Assembly: GCA_036386835.1 (NCBI GenBank)
Contig: DASVUX010000061.1
Span: forward strand, 48,258-112,257
Length of the DNA: 64,000 nucleotides
Reading direction: 5' to 3'
Origin: 2-12-FULL-35-15 sp036386835
GTDB lineage: Bacteria; Bacteroidota; Bacteroidia; 2-12-FULL-35-15
Shown: one piece after another, positions 1 through 8,583 of the stretch
Position numbering within the stretch: the first letter of the stretch is position 1
How the letters are laid out: every line of letters begins with the position of its first letter
Position numbers and translations under genes: made by a program
The notes under the pieces: generated by a model
Told to the model about the DNA's origin: nothing
Seen by the model: only the letters and a program-made list of their open reading frames with translations
Databases searched by the model: none

Positions 1-305
1 ACATAGAAATAATAGTTAGCGAGATGCCTGAGTTCAATGGCGATGTTTACGCATTTATAAAACAGCACATGCGATATCCGCAGGTGGCAGTGGAAAACGG
101 AACACAGGGAACAGTTGGCCTGTCGTTCGTTATAGAGAAAGACGGTTCGATCGGTGATATCAATGTTCTTGGCAGGGTGGGAGATGGCTGTACTGAAGAA
201 GCGATCCGTGTGATAAGAATGATGCCTAAATGGAAGCCCGGCAAAAATAAAGGTGAGCTTGTACGTGTAATGTTCAACCTGCCTATAAAATTCAGGCTTA
301 AATAA
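1..305 (+). CDS. TonB C-terminal domain protein, 5'-truncated
   Basis: The frame is open to the left window edge (first full codon at base 3), so only the last 100 or so residues are present; the ATG at 24 is probably internal because the matching sequence continues upstream of it. The pattern P-E-F-N-G-D, then MRYPQVAVENG, G-T-V-G-L-S-F, and finally MPKWKPGKNKGE followed by LPIKFRL is that of the TonB C-terminal domain, which contacts the TonB box of outer-membrane receptors and passes on energy from the proton motive force. The N-terminal membrane anchor, if present, lies outside the window. ExbB, ExbD and a second TonB-like gene follow. A hairpin terminator at 368-404 separates it from exbB, so it is probably a separate transcript. 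The family is clear; the full architecture is unknown. Confidence 0.85.
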   Translation, partial: IEIIVSEMPEFNGDVYAFIKQHMRYPQVAVENGTQGTVGLSFVIEKDGSIGDINVLGRVGDGCTEEAIRVIRMMPKWKPGKNKGELVRVMFNLPIKFRLK

Positions 306-367
306 ACAATTCAGTGTTTATAAATTGATGCTTGCCCGGAAAAAGCAGCCTGGCATATAATTAATTT

Positions 368-404
368 AGCGATCGTGAGTTAATACACTTACGATCGCTT
401 TTTA
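368..404 (+). terminator. Rho-independent terminator after the truncated TonB gene
   Basis: AGCGATCGT (368-376) pairs with ACGATCGCT (391-399). A G-T wobble and AGT/ACT extend the stem to about 13 pairs around a TAATAC loop, and a T run follows. Confidence 0.85.
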
Positions 405-428
405 ATTTAACATCATAAATCAACAGAT

Positions 429-1175
429 ATGTTCAATTCCGTTCTCTTGCAAATTGTTACGAATGGTGCAGCAGCAGCTGCACAGGTTGTGGATACAACA
501 AGAAACCTTGCTGCGCAGGTTTCCCAGTTGCCAATGCCTGAACAGCCTAAAGAGGCTTCCTTATCCCTTCTCGATCTTATTGTTAAAGGCGGGTTCATCA
601 TGATCCCTATGGGAATATTATCAGTTATTACTGTATATTTTTTCTTTGAACGTTTGATGACCATCAGCAGGGCAGGTAAAATGGATTCGAATTTCATGAA
701 CCATATCAAGGATTATATTCATAACGGTAACCTGGATGCTGCAAAAGGATTGTGCAGGAATACCAAGGCGCCTGCAGCAAGAATGATAGAAAAAGGGATC
801 AGCCGTATCGGTAAACCTATGAAAGAAATAGAAGAATCCATGGAGGCAGTAGGAAAACTTGAAATAAACAGGTTGGAGAAAAACCTCAGCGTATTGAGTC
901 TTATCGGGCGTATCGCACCCATTTTTGGTTTTATCGGGACCATTGCGGGGGTTATTAAGATCTTTTATGATATATCATTAACCGATAATATCAGTATCGG
1001 GGTTATTTCCTCGGGGCTTTACCAGAAGATGATCACATCTGCATCCGGCCTTGTGATAGGACTGATCGCATTTATCGGCTATTATATCCTGAATGCAATG
1101 CTTGACAGAACAATCAATAGAATGGAAACAGCGTCAGTAGAATTTATCGACCTGCTGCACGGACCGGGTAAGTAG
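429..1175 (+). CDS. exbB: ExbB/TolQ/MotA-family proton channel protein
   Basis: This 248-residue protein is an ExbB-type inner-membrane subunit that, with ExbD, forms the proton-driven motor energising TonB. Three membrane segments are visible at about residues 54-75, 155-178 and 202-224, with the usual large cytoplasmic loop between the first two. The second segment holds GFIGTIAGVI (167-176) and the third starts MITSASGLVIGLIA (201-214), matching the conserved pore-lining stretches of ExbB/TolQ. An alanine/glutamine-rich extension of about 50 residues precedes the first helix, as in many Bacteroidota ExbB proteins. exbD and a TonB-like gene follow on the same strand, giving a complete motor cassette. 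TolQ is the main alternative, but no TolA, TolB or Pal gene is nearby. Confidence 0.92.
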   Translation: MFNSVLLQIVTNGAAAAAQVVDTTRNLAAQVSQLPMPEQPKEASLSLLDLIVKGGFIMIPMGILSVITVYFFFERLMTISRAGKMDSNFMNHIKDYIHNGNLDAAKGLCRNTKAPAARMIEKGISRIGKPMKEIEESMEAVGKLEINRLEKNLSVLSLIGRIAPIFGFIGTIAGVIKIFYDISLTDNISIGVISSGLYQKMITSASGLVIGLIAFIGYYILNAMLDRTINRMETASVEFIDLLHGPGK

Positions 1176-1225
1176 TAACAGCATTTAAGGCTGCGATCAT
1201 GTCCGGCACAACCTAGCAGTGCTGT

Positions 1226-1245
1226 GTTATTCCGAACGAAGCCGG
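1226..1245 (-). repeat. Degenerate copy of a dispersed intergenic repeat
   Basis: GTTATTCCGAACGAAGCCGG lies in the exbB-exbD spacer. It matches, at about 16 of 20 positions, the reverse complement of the core of the two repeats at 21065-21104 and 21136-21174. Homology is inferred from this similarity alone. Confidence 0.45.
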
Positions 1246-1282
1246 TATTGAGACGGAAAAATTAAACGATTAAATTTCGAAA

Positions 1283-1690
1283 ATGAAACTAAAACGCAGA
1301 CATAAAGAAGGAGCAGAAGTAAGCACCGAGTCATTGAATGACATCATGTTCTTCCTTCTTTTATTCTTCCTGATCATATCAACACTTGCCAACCCGAGTG
1401 TACTTAAACTTACCTTGCCGAATTCAAAACCCGGCGAGCAGCTTCAAAAACAGCAGATCACAATCGAAGTGGATGCCAATCACCAGTATGTAATAAATAA
1501 GACCATCATACCGTTTACTGATCTTGAAAATGCATTACGGATTGAAATGACAAAAGTAACAGAAGGAATTCCTACAGTAATTCTGAAGTTTGATAATTCA
1601 CTGACTATTCAGGACCTGGCAGATGTAATGCAGATCGGTTACGGCCTTGGTGTTAAAATGGTACTTGCTACCAAACCTCCTAATAAGTAA
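1283..1690 (+). CDS. exbD: ExbD/TolR-family biopolymer transport protein
   Basis: A 135-residue protein with one N-terminal membrane helix (about 21-36) and a periplasmic domain, the ExbD/TolR plan. The helix is preceded by L-N-D, with Asp20 at the position of the essential protonatable aspartate of ExbD. The segment KLTLPNSKPGE after the helix is typical of Bacteroidota ExbD. It would sit as a dimer in the ExbB pentamer pore and couple proton flow to TonB movement. The next gene starts 4 bases after its stop, so the two are almost certainly co-transcribed and translationally coupled. Confidence 0.92.
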   Translation: MKLKRRHKEGAEVSTESLNDIMFFLLLFFLIISTLANPSVLKLTLPNSKPGEQLQKQQITIEVDANHQYVINKTIIPFTDLENALRIEMTKVTEGIPTVILKFDNSLTIQDLADVMQIGYGLGVKMVLATKPPNK

Positions 1691-1694
1691 AAAG

Positions 1695-2498
1695 ATGGAT
1701 GCGCAAGCCGAAAATAAGAACAGGTACATTGCTCTGGCATTTACAATAGGGTTTCATGCTTTGTTGTTCCTCCTGTTTATATTGATTGTTTTCATTACAC
1801 CTATTCCGCCATTTGAGATCAAACCAATGCCTGAGATCGAAATAGGTTTAGGAATGGAAGGTATGGGCCAGGACCCTGGCGGCAGCGGTGATAATTCCAA
1901 AGATCTTGCAACAAGCATGGATGCTGCTACAACAGCTACAACCGCCCCCGCAGATGCACCGAATGTTATTACGGATGCAACCGAAACGGAAGTGTCAGTT
2001 AAAACTAACCCGAACAATACCAAGGATGTAAAGGAAGATGCAAAAACCCCGGAAGAGGAAAAAGCTAGTGCGGAACTTATGAATGCCCTTGCCAAGCTGA
2101 AGAATAAAAAAGGAGGAAAAGGTGAAGGTACGGGTGGAACAGGCGGTTCCGGAGACGGAACCGGAAGCGGTGTTGGTAACGGTGATGATGATGGAAAAGG
2201 CAACAGGCCCGGCATCGGGCAAGGGAAAGGCGGTTTTGATCTTCGCGGACGCTCTCTTGTGAATAAGCCCGACAGGCTGACAGATGCAACCGAAGAAGGC
2301 ATCGTTGTGGTGGAGATCATCGTTGATGAAAACGGTAAAGTAATAAAAGCAACCCCGGGACAGAGGGGCTCTACAACATTCAGTTCCAATCTTTATGCGA
2401 AAGCACGCCAGGCCGCACTAACTGCCAAATTTAGCCCACGTGCAGACGGATCAGGGGAACAGCGGGGAACCTATACTTTCGTATTTACACTCGAGTAA
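1695..2498 (+). CDS. TonB-like energy transducer with Gly/Asp-rich linker
   Basis: Read from the ATG at 1695 (an earlier in-frame ATG at 1647 lies inside exbD and would add 16 residues before the anchor), this is a 267-residue protein. It has a short cytoplasmic N-terminus, one membrane helix at about residues 11-33, a proline/acidic stretch, a long glycine/aspartate-rich linker (about 135-185, e.g. GEGTGGTGGSGDGTG) and a C-terminal TonB-like fold with VVVEIIVDENGKV and a closing TYTFVFTLE strand. The plan is that of TonB proteins spanning the periplasm, although the linker is glycine-rich rather than Pro/Lys-rich. Together with exbB and exbD it forms a full TonB motor operon, while the truncated gene at the window start supplies a second TonB domain. 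Confidence 0.85.
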   Translation: MDAQAENKNRYIALAFTIGFHALLFLLFILIVFITPIPPFEIKPMPEIEIGLGMEGMGQDPGGSGDNSKDLATSMDAATTATTAPADAPNVITDATETEVSVKTNPNNTKDVKEDAKTPEEEKASAELMNALAKLKNKKGGKGEGTGGTGGSGDGTGSGVGNGDDDGKGNRPGIGQGKGGFDLRGRSLVNKPDRLTDATEEGIVVVEIIVDENGKVIKATPGQRGSTTFSSNLYAKARQAALTAKFSPRADGSGEQRGTYTFVFTLE

Positions 2499-2526
2499 TA
2501 TCACTTCTTTTAACCGGAAATTCATT

Positions 2527-2534
2527 TAATTTTG
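2527..2534 (+). promoter_or_regulatory. Possible -7 promoter element for folC
   Basis: TAATTTTG fits the Bacteroidota -7 consensus TAnnTTTG and lies 33 bases before the folC start. No good TTTG is seen 17-23 bases upstream, so the call is weak. Confidence 0.35.
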
Positions 2535-2567
2535 TGCATTATCCCCAAAGGATGATGCATTTTTCTT

Positions 2568-3863
2568 ATGGACTATCAGCAAACCCTGGATTACCTGTTC
2601 AGCCAGCTCCCGATGTTTCAACGCATTGGGGCTGCGGCATATAAAGCTGACCTCGGCAACACCATAGCGATATGCAGGCTTTTAGGAAATCCTGAAAAAA
2701 AGTTCCGTTCCATCCATGTGGCCGGTACCAATGGCAAAGGCTCCACGTCCCATATGCTTGCTTCTGTTCTCCAGGAGGCAGGTTTTAAAACTGGTCTTTA
2801 CACCTCACCGCATCTTAAAGATTTTCGTGAGCGGATCAGGATAAACGGACAAATGATCCCCGAATACAATGTGGTTGAATTTGTAGAGAAGTACAAGAAA
2901 GATTTTGAAGAAATAAAACCCTCTTTTTTCGAGATGACTGTGGGACTTGCTTTTGAATATTTTGCAGTGGAAAAGGTGGACATCGCAATTATTGAAGTGG
3001 GGTTAGGCGGCAGGCTTGATTCAACAAATGTGATCAGTCCGCTGGCATCTGTCATTACTAATATCAGTTATGATCACACTGCTTTGCTAGGCGATACCCT
3101 CGAAAAGATCGCAGCTGAAAAGGCTGGAGTTATAAAACCCGGAACTCCTGTGGTTATCAGTGAACGGCAGAAAGATACCCAAGACGTATTTGTGCAGAAA
3201 GCTAAAGAAATGAATGCAGAAATAGTTTTTGCAGAAGATGAGTATGTGATGACTAATGTTAAACAAATTGAGAATAGGGGGCTTTTCCTTAAAGGTGACG
3301 TATTGAAAAGCGGGCAGCTAAAATACAAGAAACTGGAATGCGGCCTGGCTGGTTTTTACCAGGAGAAGAATATTCTTGCTGTATTGTGCACACTTGATCA
3401 GTTAGATCCCGGAGAATTCAAATTAACAGGTACATCGGTAAGAAACGGCATCAGGAATGTGGTTAAAAACACGGGTCTGCTGGGTCGCTGGCAGGTTCTC
3501 CAAAAAGCCCCGCTGGCGATTGCAGATACTGGCCATAATGAAGCCGGAATAGCTGAAGTGCTGAAACTAATCGCAGCAACACATTATAAAAAGTTGCATT
3601 TTGTGTTAGGAATGGTGAACGATAAAGATATTTCCAAAATACTTGGAATGCTGCCGCAGGATGCAACGTATTATTTTTGTAAAGCAAATATTCCTAGGGC
3701 TCTTCAGGCATCTGAACTTAAGGCCCAGGCAAAGGTTTACGGTTTAACAGGTGAAATTTATGATTCAGTATCTTCTGCTTTCCGTGCTGCGAAACAGGCT
3801 GCAGCTCATGATGATCTCGTATTAGTAGGAGGCAGTACATTTACCGTTGCTGAAGTGGTTTAG
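2568..3863 (+). CDS. folC: Bifunctional folylpolyglutamate/dihydrofolate synthase
   Basis: A 431-residue Mur-ligase-fold enzyme that joins dihydropteroate to glutamate and adds further glutamates to folates, using ATP. The P-loop GTNGKGST is at residues 53-60, followed by TGLYTSPHLKDFRERIRING, the folate and magnesium loop characteristic of FolC. IIEVGLGGRLDSTN and the SYDHTALLG stretch are the other FolC signatures, and the C-terminal Mur ligase domain contains ADTGHNEAG and VLGMVNDKD. Length is normal for the family. It follows the TonB operon in the same direction after 69 bases and may have its own promoter at about 2527. No other folate gene is adjacent; pabB is at 26.3-27.6 kb. Confidence 0.95.
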   Translation: MDYQQTLDYLFSQLPMFQRIGAAAYKADLGNTIAICRLLGNPEKKFRSIHVAGTNGKGSTSHMLASVLQEAGFKTGLYTSPHLKDFRERIRINGQMIPEYNVVEFVEKYKKDFEEIKPSFFEMTVGLAFEYFAVEKVDIAIIEVGLGGRLDSTNVISPLASVITNISYDHTALLGDTLEKIAAEKAGVIKPGTPVVISERQKDTQDVFVQKAKEMNAEIVFAEDEYVMTNVKQIENRGLFLKGDVLKSGQLKYKKLECGLAGFYQEKNILAVLCTLDQLDPGEFKLTGTSVRNGIRNVVKNTGLLGRWQVLQKAPLAIADTGHNEAGIAEVLKLIAATHYKKLHFVLGMVNDKDISKILGMLPQDATYYFCKANIPRALQASELKAQAKVYGLTGEIYDSVSSAFRAAKQAAAHDDLVLVGGSTFTVAEVV

Positions 3864-3963
3864 CTATACCTTTCCTTACCATCTACTTCAGTATCCTTCG
3901 CGTTCCATCCTGTTGGGCAGCTTAAAAATTTGGAAGATAGAAAACAAAAGGCTGAAAAAAACA

Positions 3964-3985
3964 AAACTCCCTTCAGAGGGAGTTT
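3964..3985. terminator. Bidirectional terminator between folC and dsbD
   Basis: AAACTCCCT (3964-3972) and AGGGAGTTT (3977-3985) form a perfect 9-bp stem with a TCAG loop. T-rich runs follow on both strands, so it can end folC (+) and dsbD (-), which converge here. Confidence 0.85.
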
Positions 3986-3989
3986 CGTT

Positions 3990-6119
3990 TTATTTTTTTG
4001 ACTTGAATTTATTTATGCCTTCATCCATCCATTGAATATATTCGGGGATCCCCGACTTATAACCACGTGGTGCGCTTAATAGTTGTTCATTGTGATCGAG
4101 TATTACATACAGAGGCTGAGTACTCTGTTTATATAATGTTTCTTCCATGTATTTGAACTTATCGCCAATCGTAGTGATCTCGCGCTCCTGTCCATACCAG
4201 AAAACTTTTTGATAGTCTTTCTTATCAAGTGACCTTTTATCATCAACGTATAATGAAACAAGAACAACTTCATTCTTCAAACGTTTGGTGACTTCGGAAT
4301 CCGGCCAGATATAATCTTCTGTCTTCCTGCAGTTCGCACAGGCATGCCCTGTAAAATCAACCATCAGAGGCCGGCCTGTTTTTTTTGCGTAAGCAAGCGC
4401 GTGCTCGTAATCATTTTTAAAATATGCAACACCGTGCTTGTTAACCTCCATAAATGGAGCAAATTCTTTATCTGCAGGATCAGCAGAAATATTGGTATGA
4501 GTACCTGCCGGAGCTGCACCAAATCCGTGTGGCGATTCCGAGTAATCAGCAGGAGGAAGGATTCCGCTGAATAATTTTAAAGGCGCTCCCCATAATCCAG
4601 GAATAAGATAAATTGTAACTCCGAAAGATAAAATGATAAAGAACAAGCGTGAAACAGATATGAATTTAAGGTCGCTGTCGTGCGAAGTTTTGAACCCTCC
4701 GAGAAGATAGATCGTCATTAATCCGAAGATCACAATCCATAAAGTAATGAATACTTCACGCGTTAAAATACCAAGCTGGTAAACAAGGTCAACATTCGAA
4801 GCAAATTTAAGCGCGAGTGCTAGTTCCAGGAAACCCAGCACAACTTTTACAGTGTTGAGCCAGCCCCCGCTTTTCGGCATCGAGTTAAGCATTGACGGAA
4901 AGAAAGCGAAAAATCCGAATGGTAGGGCAAGGCCCGCGGAGAAGCCAAACATCGCCCAGAATGCGCCTGAAGTATTTCCTGATGTGGAGGCTGCCACCAG
5001 GGCATTCCCGATCATTGGCCCCGTACAGGAAAACGAAACCACCACAAGGGCCAGTGCCATGAAGAAGATCCCCGCAAATCCGCCACGGTCGCCCTGTGCA
5101 TCAATCTTATTTACAAAGCTTGAAGGCAGTACAATCTCAAATGCTCCAAGAAAAGATGCCGCGAATACCATCAGCAAAAGAAATATAACAATATTAAAGC
5201 CCGCGCTTGTAGAGAAGGTGTGTAATGCTCCGCCACCCCAGATTGCTGAAATGCCAAGCCCCAATGAAACGAATATGACAATGATTGATAAAGCATAGAG
5301 TATTGCATTGACCTTGCCTTTTGCTTTATTCTGGCTTCTTTTAAGAAAGAAGCTGACATTCATTGGGATCAGGGGGAACACGCATGGCGTGAACAAGGCT
5401 GCAAATCCCCAGAGGAACCCTGTAAGGAAAATAACCCACCAGGTTTTACCGCTGATGCTTGATTCATCGTCTATATTGTCACCCGGGGAAATAGCCGCGC
5501 TGAATTGTGAATCAGGTTCGGTATTATCTGTTTTCACTTCAGAAGAATCAGTGCCGGTATGTTTAACAAATGCATCAACTACCGCCTGGGAGTCGATTAG
5601 AAGACCTTGCGGCTTGTCACCTGTTTTTATTTCGGGGTTTTGTTTTACGCAATCATCAGTTCCTTTTATTTTAAATTCGAAAGGATTTGCAGGAGGGAAA
5701 ATACATTTCTCTTCTGTACAAGCCTGGTATTCATAAGAACCTTTAACAGTAACTTCTTTGTTGGTTAAGATCCGGATTCGTTGTTTAAACGTCACCGTTT
5801 TTTCAAAGTAAGCAACATCCATTTCAAATACTTTGTCAAATGCTTTAATCGGCTTCCCTTCCGTAGGTTTACCCGCAGCTTCATACCCGGTACCTTTCTC
5901 GAGCATGATCTTTGAAGGCTGTGGGCCGTCATCGCCTTTCAGGTTCATGGAGTAAACATGCCAGTGATCTTCTATTTCACCTGTGAAAACAATCTCATAT
6001 TCACAGTCACTGATTTTGACAGCCGACTGCTTCCACTTTACCGGGTTATCCTGGCCGAAAGAAACCTGGAACAGGGAAAGAGCAAACAGCACTGTGAGCC
6101 ATCGTAATGAATTTTTCAT
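3990..6119 (-). CDS. dsbD: DsbD-type thiol:disulfide interchange protein
   Basis: A 709-residue three-part DsbD protein that carries reducing power from cytoplasmic thioredoxin across the inner membrane to periplasmic partners. Residues 1-22 look like a signal peptide. The N-terminal periplasmic domain has the pair C134/C139 (ACTEEKC). The central CcdA-like domain has several membrane helices with C246 in TPCVFPLIPM and C365 in SFSCTGPMIGNA, the redox pair. A C-terminal thioredoxin-like domain carries C594-A-N-C597. All three cysteine pairs needed for the relay are present. It is transcribed alone leftward, ending at the hairpin at 3964-3985. Natural roles include cytochrome c maturation and periplasmic thiol repair; the exact partners are not shown here. 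Confidence 0.93.
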   Translation of the reverse strand: MKNSLRWLTVLFALSLFQVSFGQDNPVKWKQSAVKISDCEYEIVFTGEIEDHWHVYSMNLKGDDGPQPSKIMLEKGTGYEAAGKPTEGKPIKAFDKVFEMDVAYFEKTVTFKQRIRILTNKEVTVKGSYEYQACTEEKCIFPPANPFEFKIKGTDDCVKQNPEIKTGDKPQGLLIDSQAVVDAFVKHTGTDSSEVKTDNTEPDSQFSAAISPGDNIDDESSISGKTWWVIFLTGFLWGFAALFTPCVFPLIPMNVSFFLKRSQNKAKGKVNAILYALSIIVIFVSLGLGISAIWGGGALHTFSTSAGFNIVIFLLLMVFAASFLGAFEIVLPSSFVNKIDAQGDRGGFAGIFFMALALVVVSFSCTGPMIGNALVAASTSGNTSGAFWAMFGFSAGLALPFGFFAFFPSMLNSMPKSGGWLNTVKVVLGFLELALALKFASNVDLVYQLGILTREVFITLWIVIFGLMTIYLLGGFKTSHDSDLKFISVSRLFFIILSFGVTIYLIPGLWGAPLKLFSGILPPADYSESPHGFGAAPAGTHTNISADPADKEFAPFMEVNKHGVAYFKNDYEHALAYAKKTGRPLMVDFTGHACANCRKTEDYIWPDSEVTKRLKNEVVLVSLYVDDKRSLDKKDYQKVFWYGQEREITTIGDKFKYMEETLYKQSTQPLYVILDHNEQLLSAPRGYKSGIPEYIQWMDEGINKFKSKK

Positions 6120-6170
6120 AATAGATTTATTAAATGGAAATCATTTTTGCCTGATGGGGTAAAGGTAAAA

Positions 6171-6198
6171 AAATAGCCCCGGGTGACCGGGGCTATTT
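6171..6198 (-). terminator. Strong terminator after the 99-residue gene
   Basis: AAATAGCCCCGG (6171-6182) and CCGGGGCTATTT (6187-6198) form a perfect 12-bp stem with a GTGA loop. On the minus strand it is followed by a run of T, so it ends the leftward gene at 6246-6545 and insulates dsbD. Confidence 0.9.
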
Positions 6199-6245
6199 TT
6201 AAAATATTATTAGGAATTGATGCCTATTTAAGAATATTTAACGTC

Positions 6246-6545
6246 TTAAACGATCACTTCGTGGATGCGGTGGATTGGAATAACTGCGCCTTTTTTAAGG
6301 ATCACTCTCTTGTCGGTAACACCCCAAACGGTTGTTGCCACTTGTTTGATGCCTTCTGCGTCTTCAAATACGATCTTTATTTTTCCGTGTTCGAGATTAC
6401 CGAGCTTTAAGGCTTTATCAAGGTTAGCCGTACGGATCTTAATTTCTTCTTTGGATGTGAGTACATCATTTTCCGGGAACTTTAAGCCGCTGATGTTCTC
6501 TTTCTCAATAAGAACGGGCTTTTGAAGGTTGGTAGTATTTGTCAT
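6246..6545 (-). CDS. Conserved small hypothetical protein (99 aa)
   Basis: A 99-residue soluble protein with no signal peptide or membrane segment. The stretch EIKIRTANLDKALKLGNLEH followed by KIKIVFEDAEG, VWGVTDKRVILK and VIPIHRIHEV resembles a small conserved family that I associate with Bacteroidota and that has no assigned function; this is recognition from memory, not a search. The mixed charge and strand-rich pattern suggest a small beta protein. It sits downstream of tilS and the PH-like membrane protein on the same strand, 104 bases beyond the latter, and is followed by a strong terminator, so it could be the last gene of that transcript. No function is proposed. Confidence 0.75.
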   Translation of the reverse strand: MTNTTNLQKPVLIEKENISGLKFPENDVLTSKEEIKIRTANLDKALKLGNLEHGKIKIVFEDAEGIKQVATTVWGVTDKRVILKKGAVIPIHRIHEVIV

Positions 6546-6649
6546 GGGGGTAACGGTGTTAAGAGGTTAATAACTCAGAGAATTGGCGAACAATAATATT
6601 ATACGCAGGAAAAAAAATTGCGTTACACTGAAAATCAATTTTATTTTAA

Positions 6650-7177
6650 TCAGGCCGTGAGCGAATTAAGGACCTTGCAAAGTTCGGATGCTTTTTGGCT
6701 GCCGATGCGGTATTTAAGGCCTTCCCTGTCGGTGATCTCTACTGCATCGTTGCCCTGGGTAAAAAATCGGATCTTATTCTTGAAATGCAGGTTATATACC
6801 GGCCTGTTCAAAAGATATTTGCTGTATTTCACCTGCCTTACATCAACAATATTGCTTAAATCTATTTTTACTTTCCGCGATGTCCACAATCCGTCAAGTA
6901 TAAGGTTTCTGCCTACTACTTTTGTATGAATGTGCAGGACAAAGATCATGATCAGCGAAAGCAGCATCAGGACCAGGCCCATAAGAAAGAACAGCTGTCC
7001 CGAATCTTCATCCACAGGAGATGAAGGAATACTCATTACACTTACATCTACAGGTTTTGGATTCTCACTCCAGTAATAAAGCACAAAACAAAAAAGTGCA
7101 AGGACTGTCCTCCACAGGATAGACCATTTGTTATAACCGATATATTGCTTTTCTTCAAAAAGGATCTCATCCTGCAT
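6650..7177 (-). CDS. Two-helix membrane protein with a PH-like domain
   Basis: A 175-residue protein with two hydrophobic segments at about residues 19-38 and 62-84, then a soluble C-terminal half with KVVGRNLILDGLWTSRKVKI, a WxSRKVxIxLxxI pattern and DREGLKYRIGSQ. This arrangement, two helices followed by a small beta-rich domain, resembles bacterial PH-like membrane proteins, but no catalytic motif is visible and the family assignment is tentative. It starts 14 bases after the tilS stop, so the two are probably co-transcribed. Translation of the first residues (MQDEILFEEKQYIGYNK) fits a cytoplasmic N-terminus. The function is unknown. Confidence 0.7.
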   Translation of the reverse strand: MQDEILFEEKQYIGYNKWSILWRTVLALFCFVLYYWSENPKPVDVSVMSIPSSPVDEDSGQLFFLMGLVLMLLSLIMIFVLHIHTKVVGRNLILDGLWTSRKVKIDLSNIVDVRQVKYSKYLLNRPVYNLHFKNKIRFFTQGNDAVEITDREGLKYRIGSQKASELCKVLNSLTA

Positions 7178-7191
7178 TCTTCAAAGTTAAA

Positions 7192-8520
7192 CTACTCCGT
7201 TAATTCTGCAAAATAAATCTTTTTGGTCTTTTCGGTTACTTTAAATCTTTCATCTATGCGGTGACCGATCACCCAGGCGATCTCATTTCCCGAAACCAGC
7301 AGTTGTATATTTTCTTTTTCTGATACAGGTATTTTGCTGTCAATAAAAAAATCGCTGAGCTTCTTTTTGCCTTTCATTCCAAATGGCATAAATGCATCAC
7401 CAGGCTTCCATTTTCGTATTGTTAACGGGAATTTCATCTTATCAATATCAAGTGCCGCGCTCCTTGAAGTACGCGAAAATTTTGTGCCAGCAGGCAGATG
7501 CCGGATCATTAATTTTAAATCTCCGGCAGCTGCAATTTTTTGATTTTTTTTAACCGAAACCTTTACAGTTTTTTTATCAAAGCTTGCAATGCTTTGAAGG
7601 ATAAGCTCTTTTCGATCTTTAATTATGCGATGGGTCGGTGAAAAGAATTGCTTCCCGGGAATTCCGTCAAGCGCAGTGATGATTTCATTGACAACGGCCC
7701 CGGTAAAGCCGTATGGTTTCAGCAATTCAAACAGGTAGGTCCCCAATGGGCTGAGTTTTTTTAGGGCTTCTATATCGAAACAGGTAACTGAGTCTTTAAT
7801 ACGTGTCAGTTTTTCCTTTTGGTTCTCAATTTCCTTCCTGAAGATCTGTTCGACTTCTCTCAGGTGCTGTATGTCCTTTATAAGAATTGAATCGATCTTC
7901 GGGTTTAATTCCTTGATCGCGGGAATGATCTTCTTCCTGATCTTATTTCTCAGGTATTTTTCTGAAGCATTGCTGCTATCTTCCCTGAACTGCAATTTTT
8001 TCTTTTTTGCATACCGGGTTATTCCTTCTTTGTTGGTAAAAAGCAACGGACGGATAATATATCCCTGTTTCGGGAGAATGCCGTGAAGACCTGCAATTCC
8101 CGCTCCTCTCAGGAGGTTAATAAAAAAGGTTTCGATCGAATCATCCGAATGCTGCGCGATTGCTATATAAGAGTAATTATGCTTTTCGCGGAGCGATTCA
8201 AACCATGTATAGCGCAGTTCTCTTGCCGCTGCCTGGATGGAGAGCTTTTTCTTTTCAGAGTATCCGGTTGTGCTAAATGCTTTTGTATGGAACGGGACAT
8301 CAAATTTTTCAGAAAGTGATCTCACAAATAATTCGTCCTCATCACTCTCTTCTCCCCTTAATTTAAAGTTGCAGTGGGCAATCCCGAATTTTACCCCGGC
8401 TTTGTAAAACAGCTCGCACATCACCACAGAATCAATACCTCCGCTGACAGCCAGGAGGATCTGATCCTTTTTGGAGAACAACTCTTCTTTTGTGATATAA
8501 CTTAAAAACTCCTTCTGCAT
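7192..8520 (-). CDS. tilS: tRNA(Ile)-lysidine synthase
   Basis: A 442-residue N-type ATP pyrophosphatase that attaches lysine to C34 of the CAU anticodon of a minor tRNA-Ile, switching it from AUG to AUA reading. The PP-loop SGGIDS is at residues 26-31, followed by HCNFKLRGEESDEDE and AIAQHSDDSIETFFINLLRG, the conserved TilS substrate region (many homologues have HHxDDQAET; here HSDDSIET). The C-terminal half has RKWKPGDAFMPFGMKGKKKL, a stretch of the TilS C-terminal domain. The length matches two-domain TilS proteins. The gene starts 63 bases after the DUF2795 gene, with a terminator between, and is followed closely by the PH-like membrane protein gene. Confidence 0.93.
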   Translation of the reverse strand: MQKEFLSYITKEELFSKKDQILLAVSGGIDSVVMCELFYKAGVKFGIAHCNFKLRGEESDEDELFVRSLSEKFDVPFHTKAFSTTGYSEKKKLSIQAAARELRYTWFESLREKHNYSYIAIAQHSDDSIETFFINLLRGAGIAGLHGILPKQGYIIRPLLFTNKEGITRYAKKKKLQFREDSSNASEKYLRNKIRKKIIPAIKELNPKIDSILIKDIQHLREVEQIFRKEIENQKEKLTRIKDSVTCFDIEALKKLSPLGTYLFELLKPYGFTGAVVNEIITALDGIPGKQFFSPTHRIIKDRKELILQSIASFDKKTVKVSVKKNQKIAAAGDLKLMIRHLPAGTKFSRTSRSAALDIDKMKFPLTIRKWKPGDAFMPFGMKGKKKLSDFFIDSKIPVSEKENIQLLVSGNEIAWVIGHRIDERFKVTEKTKKIYFAELTE

Positions 8521-8539
8521 TCTGTAAAGTTAAATAAAA

Positions 8540-8564
8540 AAGCCCCCGTTTATGGCGGAGGCTT
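8540..8564 (-). terminator. Terminator between the DUF2795 gene and tilS
   Basis: AAGCCCCCG (8540-8548) pairs with CGGAGGCTT (8556-8564) with one mismatch. On the minus strand a T-rich run follows. It should end or attenuate the 8584-8805 transcript before tilS. Confidence 0.75.
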
Positions 8565-8583
8565 CTACATACACTATTATATG

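Noticed and set aside
1754..2389. A 211-codon open frame on the minus strand over the TonB-like gene
   Set aside because: It mirrors the biased Gly/Asp-rich linker; composition is Ser/Pro-rich with no domain, and the plus-strand gene is well supported.
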